Assembly: GCA_964443135.1 (NCBI GenBank)
Contig: CAYUBQ010000009.1
Coordinates: 26,008-90,007, forward strand
Direction: 5' to 3'
Source: JAIPEI01 sp964443135
Lineage (GTDB): Bacteria; Desulfobacterota; DSM-4660; Desulfatiglandales; HGW-15
Length of the DNA stretch: 64,000 nucleotides
Part shown: positions 57,473 to 64,000 of the stretch, piece after piece
Numbering within the stretch: position 1 is the first letter of the stretch
Layout of the letters: each line of letters begins with the position of its first letter
Translations under genes and position numbers: made by a program
Notes under the pieces: generated by a model
Databases searched by the model: none
What the model saw: the letters and a program-made list of their open reading frames with translations, nothing else
Told to the model about the DNA's origin: nothing

Positions 57473-58861
57473 TCAAGCGTAGGGATCCCTCGATGAGGCC
57501 TTCAACCCGTGCTTGCGGATCTTCCGGGTCAGGGTGGACAGGCTGATGTCCAGGGCCCGGGCCGCATCCTCCTGCCGGGCGTATCGGTGGAGCGCCTCGG
57601 AGAGGAGGGCCTTCTCGTACCCCTCGAGCTCCTCTTTCAACGGCCTCACGCAGCCCGGCCGGCCGCATTCGATCTCTCGAGCGGGCGCGGTCCGCCGGGC
57701 GCACTTCAGCCGGCCGGGCAGGTCCTCCACCCGGATCAGGTCGCGCCCCTGAAGGATGACGAGCCGCTCGACCAGGTTGGCCAGCTCCCGAACGTTCCCC
57801 GGCCACCCGTAGCCCGAGAGCTGGTCCACGGCCTCGGGACTGATCCAGGTGCTGGTGCCGTAGCGGAGATTGAACTGCTCGAGGTGGTGGTAGAGGAGCT
57901 CCGGGATGTCCTCCCTTCGCTCGCGGAGGGGCGGGATGGTCAGGGGAACCACGTTCAGGCGGTAGAAGAGATCCGCCCGGAAACGACCCTCCGCGACCAT
58001 GGTTTCCATGTCCCGGTTCGTCGATGCGATGATGCGGGTGTCGACGGGTTTTTCCTCGACCGCGCCGACCTTCAGCACGGACCGGGCCTCGATGACGCGC
58101 AGGAGCTTGGGCTGGAGCTCCAGGGGGAGATCGCCGATCTCGTCCAGGAGGAGCGTTCCCCCGCGGGCGCTCTCCAGGAGGCCTTCCTTCCCGTTTCTCC
58201 GGGCCCCCGTGAAGGCCCCCGGTTCGTATCCGAACAGCTCGGACTCCATCAGGTGGGCCGGGATGGCGCTGCAGTTGACCGTGAGAAACGGTCCTTGGCA
58301 CGAAGGGCTCCGTTCGTGTATAATCCGGGCAAACAGGCCTTTGCCGACACCGGTTTCCCCCAGCAGCAGCACGGGACAGTCGAACAGCGAGAGCCGTTCG
58401 ATCCGGTTGAAGATCTCCGCCAGCTGGGGGCTGGCACCCACCACCCGGCTCTGGGCCGGATGGAACGCCGCGTGGTCCCCGAAGAAGCTTTCCAGTTCCC
58501 GCAGGGACTGGGTTCCCTGGACGCTGCGCATGATGGTGGCCAGCCGGATGACGTTCCGACGCTTGTCGTAGACAGGGAAGGCACTGGAGAAGAGTTTCTT
58601 CCCGGCCATGGTGGTGACCGTGGCCGTGGAGGGCTGCTCATGCCGGATCAGCCGCAGAATGGACGAGTTGTCGATGATCCCCTTGTCCACGGCGTCCTGC
58701 ACGTGAAGGTCCAGAAAGTGCTGGGAGCCGAGACCCGTGATGTGCTCGAAGGCGCTGTTCACCCTGGTCATGACGCCGTCGGAATCCGCCACGCAGATAC
58801 CGTAGGTGCAGTGTTGGATGATGGCCTCGGACTCCAGCGAGAACTGCGGTTTGATCCCCAT
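57473..58861 (-). CDS. Sigma-54-dependent activator with PAS sensor
   Basis: A 462-residue enhancer-binding protein. A PAS domain (about 12-110: TYGICVADSDGVMTRVNSAF) senses an unknown signal. The AAA+ domain has Walker A GETGVGKG near 172, the sigma-54-contacting GAFTGA loop near 215 and LLDEIGDLP as Walker B. A Fis-type helix-turn-helix closes it (EDAARALDISLSTLTRKIRK). It is divergent from the liv operon and is likely its activator; a GG-N10-GC site lies before livJ. Confidence 0.93.
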   Translation of the reverse strand: MGIKPQFSLESEAIIQHCTYGICVADSDGVMTRVNSAFEHITGLGSQHFLDLHVQDAVDKGIIDNSSILRLIRHEQPSTATVTTMAGKKLFSSAFPVYDKRRNVIRLATIMRSVQGTQSLRELESFFGDHAAFHPAQSRVVGASPQLAEIFNRIERLSLFDCPVLLLGETGVGKGLFARIIHERSPSCQGPFLTVNCSAIPAHLMESELFGYEPGAFTGARRNGKEGLLESARGGTLLLDEIGDLPLELQPKLLRVIEARSVLKVGAVEEKPVDTRIIASTNRDMETMVAEGRFRADLFYRLNVVPLTIPPLRERREDIPELLYHHLEQFNLRYGTSTWISPEAVDQLSGYGWPGNVRELANLVERLVILQGRDLIRVEDLPGRLKCARRTAPAREIECGRPGCVRPLKEELEGYEKALLSEALHRYARQEDAARALDISLSTLTRKIRKHGLKASSRDPYA

Positions 58862-58995
58862 GGGTCTCCCTCGAACGGATACGGCCCGGTCGGGCGATTG
58901 TGGCGGTTGCTCAGAAATGACGGGTCGGTTTCGGCGGTTCGTCCTCCTTTCCGGCGTTTCCCCTCTCTCACCCCGGCACAGGGGACAGAGAACGT

Positions 58996-59025
58996 TTCAC
59001 AAGGCATTCGTGCGGGTTATACAAT
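58996..59025 (+). promoter_or_regulatory. Candidate sigma-70 promoter toward livJ
   Basis: TTCACA (58996-59001) and TACAAT (59020-59025) are 18 bases apart. A message from here would run through repeat copy d before livJ. Confidence 0.4.
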
Positions 59026-59107
59026 GCTTTTCCCCTTTTTGCAAAGGATTCGTCGGTTCGGCACGCAATTTGGATGATCGACCCTTTGAAGCTGCTTCTC
59101 GAAAGGC

Positions 59108-59208
59108 TGACGCATTCGCAAAAACCCGCTCACGCCGCGGGTAGCGCTATAACCTGTTGAAATGCCAATGGCGGACCTCGAGGCTTGAGGCTGCTTACGA
59201 CTTTCTCG
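59108..59208 (+). repeat. Dispersed 103-bp hairpin element, copy d
   Basis: It opens TGACGCATTCGCAAAAACCC, identical to half copy e and nearly so to b. The GGACCTCGAGG box and ATAACCTGTTGAAAT stretch match copy b. The right terminus (GCTTACGACTTTCTCGA) is degenerate. It lies 179 bases before livJ in the same orientation. Confidence 0.8.
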
Positions 59209-59258
59209 AGGTTCCGAACAGCCGGGAGCGGATGGAGCCGTTTCGAGTCCCGAGGATG

Positions 59259-59274
59259 TGGGAGCGACCCTGCA
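59259..59274 (+). promoter_or_regulatory. Weak sigma-54-like site before livJ
   Basis: TGGGAGCGACCCTGCA has the GG-N10-GC spacing of -24/-12 elements and keeps the TGG and TGCA ends. It lies about 114 bases before the livJ ATG, beside a sigma-54 activator gene. The match is imperfect. Confidence 0.35.
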
Positions 59275-59387
59275 CGTCGTTTCAGGCGGGCAGGTCTGGG
59301 AACCGTCACAACCCGTCAATGGGGCGCGCGGGAGGACATCGGGTCCTCCACCGACCGCGCCCGTCCCGACAAAAGGAGGGGAAAGAC

Positions 59388-60668
59388 ATGGGGAAGAAAC
59401 GATTCTTGGCAGTGTGTACCTTGGTCCTCGGTGTGCTTCTGGTCCTGCCGGTGGCTTCGACCGGCGTCCTTGCGGCGGAGAAGGGCGATCCCATCGTGAT
59501 CGGGGCGCCCATCCCCCGGGCGAGCGCTTACGGACAGAACGGCGAGCGGGGCATGATTCTGGCCGCCGAGGAGATCAATGCGGCGGGGGGGATCAAGCTC
59601 AAGGGCAAGATGTGCCCCATCGACCTCGAGATCATCGACAGCCGGGACGAGGAGCCGGGCGTTCCCACCAGCTCGGTGCTCCTGGCCATCGAGAAGTTGA
59701 TCCTCCAGAAGAAGGCGGACGTGATCGCCGGCGGGCCCTGCATGAGCGAGTGCGGCATGGCGGCCCTGGATCTCTACGCCCGGTACAAGATCGTGGACAT
59801 CGTCTCCATCGGCTGCTACACGCCCTCCTGGGACGCCAAGGTGGGAGAGAACCTGGAGAAGTACAAGCACTCCTTCCGGGAGAGCGGGAGCGTGAAGTGG
59901 TACATCAAGGAGGCCATAGACCTCCTCGGCCAGATCAAGGAAAAGCACGGCTTCAACAAGCTCTTCATCTCCATCGACGACAGCCTCATGTGCCGCAAGG
60001 CCGCGGGCATCGTTGAGAAGCTGGCCGTCAAGACCGGCTGGGAGATCGTGGGCCAGGACAAGCACCCCATCGGCACCACCGACTACTCCGCCGCACTGAG
60101 CGACTGCAAGAAGTCCGGCGCCCAGGTCATGTTCATCTGGGCCTACTCCCCCGAGACCTCGATCCTGCTCAAGCAGTGGGCGGACATGGAGGTCCCGGCC
60201 CTGCCCATCGGGTTCATCGGAGCGGCCGAGGACCCGGGCTTCTGGGAGGCCACCAACGGCAAGTGCGAGTACACCGTGGTGACCCTCTCAGAGACGGGCA
60301 ATGTCCCCACCGATGCCACGCCCAAGGCCATGCCCTTCTACAACGCCTTCAAGGAGCGCTGGGGCGTGCCCCCGAGGAGCACCGGATGCGTGAGCGGCTA
60401 CGAGTCCCTCTACGTGCTCAAGGACGCCATCGAGCGGGCGAACTCCCTCGAGGACGACGCCCTGATCAAGGCCCTCGAGGAAACCAACCTGGAGGCGGTT
60501 CGCGGGACCATCCGGTTCGACGAGAACCACCAGATCGTCTACGGCTACGACCCGAGCAACTCGGTCCTGGGCTGCTGGGTCCAGTGGCAGGACGGCAAGC
60601 GCGTCCAGGTCTTTCCCGAGGTGGCGGCCATGGGCAAGCTCGAGATGCCGCCGTGGCTGAGCAAGTAG
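59388..60668 (+). CDS. livJ: Branched-chain amino-acid-type ABC transporter substrate-binding protein
   Basis: A 426-residue periplasmic binding protein of the LivJ/type-1 family. It has a signal peptide (MGKKRFLAVCTLVLGVLLVL, cleaved near Ala-Ala 30). IVIGAPIPRASAYGQNGERG near residue 37 and the ERGMILAAEEINAAGGI stretch are hallmarks, and GPCMSECGMAALDL lies near 120. The ligand may be an amino acid or another small acid; this family also binds amides and aromatic acids. AAAGGAGGGG lies 7 bases before the ATG at 59388. It is the first gene of livJHMGF, expected to be the most abundant. Confidence 0.93.
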   Translation: MGKKRFLAVCTLVLGVLLVLPVASTGVLAAEKGDPIVIGAPIPRASAYGQNGERGMILAAEEINAAGGIKLKGKMCPIDLEIIDSRDEEPGVPTSSVLLAIEKLILQKKADVIAGGPCMSECGMAALDLYARYKIVDIVSIGCYTPSWDAKVGENLEKYKHSFRESGSVKWYIKEAIDLLGQIKEKHGFNKLFISIDDSLMCRKAAGIVEKLAVKTGWEIVGQDKHPIGTTDYSAALSDCKKSGAQVMFIWAYSPETSILLKQWADMEVPALPIGFIGAAEDPGFWEATNGKCEYTVVTLSETGNVPTDATPKAMPFYNAFKERWGVPPRSTGCVSGYESLYVLKDAIERANSLEDDALIKALEETNLEAVRGTIRFDENHQIVYGYDPSNSVLGCWVQWQDGKRVQVFPEVAAMGKLEMPPWLSK

Positions 60669-60699
60669 TCGGACCCCTTCGTAACCGCCCAGCAGCGTA

Positions 60700-60758
60700 G
60701 ACGCCCTCTCCTCCCCCCACCCCGAACCGAAGGGGGAAGGGGAGGCGGGGGAGGCGTC
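60700..60758 (+). terminator. Imperfect hairpin between livJ and livH
   Basis: GACGCC at 60700 and its complement at 60753 bracket C-rich and G-rich arms that can pair imperfectly. It lies between livJ and the membrane-component genes, where an attenuator would keep the binding protein in excess. No T-run is seen. Confidence 0.4.
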
Positions 60759-60778
60759 CCGCGTCTCAGGAATCGACT

Positions 60779-61663
60779 ATGGAAATCCTGATCTACGGTA
60801 CGGTCAACAGCGTGACCTTCGCGCTCATCGCCGTGGGCTTCACCCTGGTCTACGGGGTGGCGCGGGTGCCCAACTTCGCGCACGGCTCCATCTACGTGCT
60901 CGTGGGGTTTCTCACCTACACGTTCATCAACGACCTGGGGCTCCCCTACCCCCTGGCCGTCCTGATCTCGCTCGGGATCGCCGCGGCCATCGGGCTGGCC
61001 ATCTACCGCTTCATCCTGATCCGGCTCCGGGGGCTTCCCACCTCGGAGATCATCGCCTCCTTCGCCGTGAGCCTGGTCATCCTCGAGGGACTGCGCATGC
61101 AGGGGATCTGGGGGTTCAAGGGGTTCATCGGACCGTTCTACATGCTGCCCCCTTTCATCGAGGGCAAGGTGAGCATCCTGGGCGTGTTCGTGAACTACCA
61201 GCGCCTCCTGATCATTGCGGCCGGGTTCCTGGTGGTGGGGGCCCTCTGGTTCTTCACCCACCACACCAAGGCGGGCCTGAGACTCAGGGCCATCGCCCAG
61301 GACGAGCACGCGGCCATGATGCTGGGCATCCACTCGGACCGGACCGCCATGATCAGCATGTCCATCGGCTCGGCCCTGGCGGGGCTGGCGGCCCTCTTCA
61401 TCCTGCCCCTGGGCAACATCACGGCCGAGGCCGGGTACAAGGTGCTCATCTACGCCCTGGCCGTCTGCATCATCGGGGGGCTGGGGAGCTGGGCCGGAGC
61501 GGTGCTCGCCGCCTTCGTGCTCGGGTTCGCCATGAAGATCAGCACGGCGCTCTTCGGGGCCATGTGGGAGTCCGTGGTGCTCGTGGGGACGATCATCGCC
61601 ATCCTGCTCTTCCGCCCCTCCGGGCTTCTCGGAAGGCAGAAAGAGCTCGAGGAAAGGGTGTAA
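60779..61663 (+). CDS. livH: ABC transporter permease, LivH
   Basis: A 294-residue inner-membrane permease with about eight helices. TFALIAVGFTLVYGVARVPN near residues 10-30 and the AIAQDEHAAMMLGIHSDRTA stretch near 175 are LivH hallmarks. It forms the channel with LivM and contacts LivG and LivF through the EAA-like loop. The ATG at 60779 follows livJ by 110 bases, with a hairpin between. livM starts 3 bases after its stop. Confidence 0.93.
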   Translation: MEILIYGTVNSVTFALIAVGFTLVYGVARVPNFAHGSIYVLVGFLTYTFINDLGLPYPLAVLISLGIAAAIGLAIYRFILIRLRGLPTSEIIASFAVSLVILEGLRMQGIWGFKGFIGPFYMLPPFIEGKVSILGVFVNYQRLLIIAAGFLVVGALWFFTHHTKAGLRLRAIAQDEHAAMMLGIHSDRTAMISMSIGSALAGLAALFILPLGNITAEAGYKVLIYALAVCIIGGLGSWAGAVLAAFVLGFAMKISTALFGAMWESVVLVGTIIAILLFRPSGLLGRQKELEERV

Positions 61664-61666
61664 GGC

Positions 61667-62680
61667 GTGGAAGGTACGACAATCCGCCGGAAAAAGCGTC
61701 TGGACCGCTCCATCAAGGTGCGCACCGAGGGGCTCTACGCCCTGAGCGGCTGGTCGGAGATGGGCTACCTCGTGTTTCCCCGAGCCCTGCTCATCGTGGG
61801 GCTCCTCGTGCTCCCCTTTTTGCTGGACCTCTACTGGCAGCGGGTGATCTGCGCGGCCGGAATCTACGCGCTCCTGGCGCTCGCCTTCGACTTCCTGGCC
61901 GAGTTCGTGGGCCTGGTCTGCCTCGGCGGTGCGCTCTTCGTGGGGGCGGGCGGGTACATCTCGGGCCTCCTCAACTCCTCCTTCGGTTGGCATCCCCTGA
62001 TCTGCATCCCCCTGGCCACCCTGGGCGGGGCCGTCTTCAGCACCGTGGTTCTCATCCCCGCCCTGCGGCTCCGGGGCATCTACTTCGCCATCGTGAGCTT
62101 CATGCTGCCGCTCTTTGCGGTCTACATCATCATCGCCCTCAGCGTGTTCGGCGGCACCCAGGGGATCAGCGGCCTGGACACCCTGCCCAGCACCTGGTTC
62201 GAGATCTACCTGATCCTCTCCGTGGTCCTGATCGCGCTCTTCCTGATCCGCCGTCTCGTGAGCGAGGACATGGGGCTCATCCTCCGGGGGATCAAGGACA
62301 ATGACCAGGCCGTGAAGGCCTCGGGGATCAGCATCACCAACTACCGCATCCGGGCGGTCTTCATCGCCGCCCTGATCGGCTCCTTCGGGGGGGCCTACCT
62401 GAGCCACCTGTACGGCTGGCTGGGAATCAGCCTCTTCGCCATGGACTTCTCCATCCTGCCCATCGCCGCGGCGGTCATGGGCGGTCTGGGGTCCCTCGCC
62501 GGGCCCGTCCTGGGCGCCCTGGTCCTGACCCCGCTTTCCGAGGCCCTCCGGGGGTTCGGGCAGCTCCGGGTGGTGGTCTACAGCGTGATCCTCATCGCGT
62601 TCATCGTGTACAAGCCCGAAGGCATCATGAGCTGGTTGCAGCGCAAGTACCAGCAGTTCGAGCACTGGGAAGAAGTGTAG
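61667..62680 (+). CDS. livM: ABC transporter permease, LivM
   Basis: A 337-residue permease with about nine helices and a basic N-terminal extension of some 35 residues. FDFLAEFVGLVCLGGALFVG near residue 68 and the LRGIKDNDQAVKASGISITN coupling stretch near 205 mark it as LivM. The start is a GTG at 61667, directly after livH. Pairs with LivH to carry the substrate delivered by LivJ. Confidence 0.93.
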   Translation: MEGTTIRRKKRLDRSIKVRTEGLYALSGWSEMGYLVFPRALLIVGLLVLPFLLDLYWQRVICAAGIYALLALAFDFLAEFVGLVCLGGALFVGAGGYISGLLNSSFGWHPLICIPLATLGGAVFSTVVLIPALRLRGIYFAIVSFMLPLFAVYIIIALSVFGGTQGISGLDTLPSTWFEIYLILSVVLIALFLIRRLVSEDMGLILRGIKDNDQAVKASGISITNYRIRAVFIAALIGSFGGAYLSHLYGWLGISLFAMDFSILPIAAAVMGGLGSLAGPVLGALVLTPLSEALRGFGQLRVVVYSVILIAFIVYKPEGIMSWLQRKYQQFEHWEEV

Positions 62681-62682
62681 CC

Positions 62683-63438
62683 ATGGGAAACGAACCGCTC
62701 CTCAGACTGGAAGGCGTGAGCAAGGCGTTCGGCGGCGTGCAGGCCGTGCTGGACGTGAGCTTCGATCTCTACAAGGGGGAGATCCTCGGGGTCATCGGCC
62801 CGAACGGATCGGGAAAGACCACCCTGGTGAACCTCACCTCGGGGTTCGTCCGGCCCGACCGGGGGAGCGTCTCCTTCAAGGGGAAGAACGTCACGGGCCG
62901 GCCGCCCCACAAGATCGCCAACATGGGGCTCACCCGGACCTTCCAGGTGATGCGGCCCTACCACAGCCTGGCCGCGTTCAAGAACCTGATCGTGCCCCTG
63001 AACTCCCCCCGGGTGAAGCGCACCCGGAGCGGCACCCTGGGGGACCTGGACGCCGTGGCCATCGACATCCTGGAGGACATCGGCTTCGAGCGGGATGCCC
63101 GGGTCCCCTACAAGCCCGCCGGGTCGCTCCCTCTGGGGTATCTGAAACGGCTGGAGCTGGGCCGGTGCATTGCGCTCCAGCCCGAGGTGGTCCTCTGCGA
63201 CGAGATCTTCTCGGGCCTGAGCATGTCCGAGATCAGCTCGCTCCTCCCCCTGATGGAGCGGCTCCAGATGGAGGGGGTGACCCTGGTCATGGTGGAGCAC
63301 CGGCTGCGGGAGCTGTTCCGGCTGGCCGACCGGGTCATGGTCATGAACTTCGGGCAGAAGATCGCCGACGGTCCCCCGGCCGAGGTGATGGAGGACCCGG
63401 AGGTGAGGAAAGCCTACATGGGCAGGGAGACGTCCTGA
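62683..63438 (+). CDS. livG: ABC transporter ATPase, LivG
   Basis: A 251-residue ATPase. Walker A is GPNGSGKTT near residue 40, Walker B is VVLCDEIFSGLS, and the His switch is VMVEHRL. The signature is LPLGYLKRLELGR rather than LSGGQ; LivG proteins often have a similar LPYGxQRRLE-type sequence, so this is a normal variant. Its stop overlaps the livF ATG by one base (TGATG). It starts 2 bases after livM. Confidence 0.93.
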   Translation: MGNEPLLRLEGVSKAFGGVQAVLDVSFDLYKGEILGVIGPNGSGKTTLVNLTSGFVRPDRGSVSFKGKNVTGRPPHKIANMGLTRTFQVMRPYHSLAAFKNLIVPLNSPRVKRTRSGTLGDLDAVAIDILEDIGFERDARVPYKPAGSLPLGYLKRLELGRCIALQPEVVLCDEIFSGLSMSEISSLLPLMERLQMEGVTLVMVEHRLRELFRLADRVMVMNFGQKIADGPPAEVMEDPEVRKAYMGRETS

Positions 63439-64000
63439 TGGCCGTACTGGAAGTGAAGGACCTCATGGTGTTCTACGAGAACGCCCTCGCCATCAACAAC
63501 GTGAATCTGGGCTGCGAGCGGGGGAAGATCACGGGGCTGTTCGGCGCCAACAGCGCGGGCAAGTCCACCCTCATGTCCACCATCTCCGGCATCATCCTGG
63601 ACATCAAGCGAAAGGAGGAGATGCGTGGCGGACTGCGCATCGTGGTGCTGGGAAACGTTCTTTACGAGGGCGAGGACATCACGAACCTGGGGGCGAGCTT
63701 CCGGGCCCGGAAAGGCATCGTGCTCTGCCCGGAGCGGCGCAGGATCTTCCCGGAGAGCACGGTCATGGAGAACCTCCGGATCGGGGGCATCCTGGCCACG
63801 CGGGAGCAGGCGAAAAAGACTCTGGACTACGTGTTCACGATCTTCCCGGCCCTCAAGAACCTGCGCAAGAGGCAGGGGGGCTTCCTGAGCGGCGGGGAGC
63901 AGCAGATGCTCGCCATCGGCCGCGCCCTCATGGCCCAGCCCAAAATGCTCATGCTGGACGAGCCCCTGCTGGGACTGAGCCCGCTCATGGAGGAGATCCT
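63438..64000 (+). CDS. livF: ABC transporter ATPase, LivF (3' end outside window)
   Basis: The second ATPase of the system, cut by the window end after about 187 codons. Walker A is GANSAGKST near residue 38, the signature FLSGGEQQMLAIGRAL is near 150, and Walker B MLMLDEPLLGLS follows. An insertion after Walker A (SGIILDIKRKEEMRGGLRIV) makes this region longer than in typical LivF. The ATG at 63438 overlaps the livG stop. Confidence 0.92.
   Translation, partial: MAVLEVKDLMVFYENALAINNVNLGCERGKITGLFGANSAGKSTLMSTISGIILDIKRKEEMRGGLRIVVLGNVLYEGEDITNLGASFRARKGIVLCPERRRIFPESTVMENLRIGGILATREQAKKTLDYVFTIFPALKNLRKRQGGFLSGGEQQMLAIGRALMAQPKMLMLDEPLLGLSPLMEEI

Larger units (their letters stand above)
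58862..59387. other. 526-base divergent regulatory gap between the activator and livJ
   Basis: It holds a sigma-70-like promoter (58996-59025), repeat copy d (59108-59208) and a sigma-54-like site (59259-59274). No gene is seen. Confidence 0.6.

Noticed and set aside
1..64000. CRISPR arrays, tRNA or rRNA genes, insertion sequences, prophage or phage-defence genes
   Set aside because: No regular spacer array, tRNA-like cloverleaf, transposase or phage gene was seen in reading the window by eye; the only dispersed repeat is the 103-bp element.

Overview
The window is a very GC-rich bacterial chromosome segment of about 64 kb, dense in genes and with strong G/C preference at third codon positions. 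The gene content points to an anaerobic deltaproteobacterial (Desulfobacterota-like) organism: a tungsten/molybdenum aldehyde:ferredoxin oxidoreductase, a sigma-54 activator beside a branched-chain amino-acid ABC transporter, an OmpA lipoprotein with thrombospondin type-3 calcium repeats, a Ser/Thr kinase/FHA set and a PUFA-synthase-like megasynthase. The phylum is an inference from gene content, not from a marker gene.

Layout. 1-14636 (+): one tightly packed operon with a radical SAM/SPASM enzyme (cut by the window edge), an alpha-oxoamine synthase (serine palmitoyltransferase type), a ceramide-glucosyltransferase-like GT, a 2587-residue iterative synthase (two nitronate-monooxygenase-like barrels, KS, AT, ACP, KR, DH), a phosphopantetheinyl transferase, a YghO/bacterial-ceramide-synthase-like GNAT protein and a B12-type radical SAM enzyme. 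I read it as a dedicated pathway for a long-chain, probably glycosylated, sphingolipid-like amino lipid. 14756-16868: a DUF5661-like protein and a MATE exporter. 16875-29556 (-): recC, recB, recD, trmO and recD2 in one run, then an exported protein with 14 MORN repeats. 29661-37053: a pseudopilin with a HAMP protein, a thiamine-binding-like protein, an FHA protein facing a Ser/Thr kinase plus GGDEF-fold-like protein, and a YihY membrane protein. 37267-43657: a hotdog thioesterase, a MoaD-like protein, an aldehyde:ferredoxin oxidoreductase with an unknown partner, a lipoprotein, an FKBP and a DUF4139 protein. 43908-50549: crotonase, NRDE, YhhN, PGA-hydrolase, AsmA and VWA-TSP3-OmpA genes. 50821-54378: three signalling genes. 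54693-57409: a large orphan protein, a decayed permease remnant and a small membrane protein. 57473-64000: a sigma-54 activator divergent from livJ-livH-livM-livG-livF, the last gene cut by the window edge.

Across these regions lies a dispersed, hairpin-forming intergenic element of about 103 bp: five full copies and one half copy, each close upstream of a different gene start. In three cases a sigma-70-like promoter sits just before its left end. It has terminal inverted repeats and a conserved inner stem, and may be a MITE or a structured 5' leader. The lipid operon and this element are the two most interesting things in the window.
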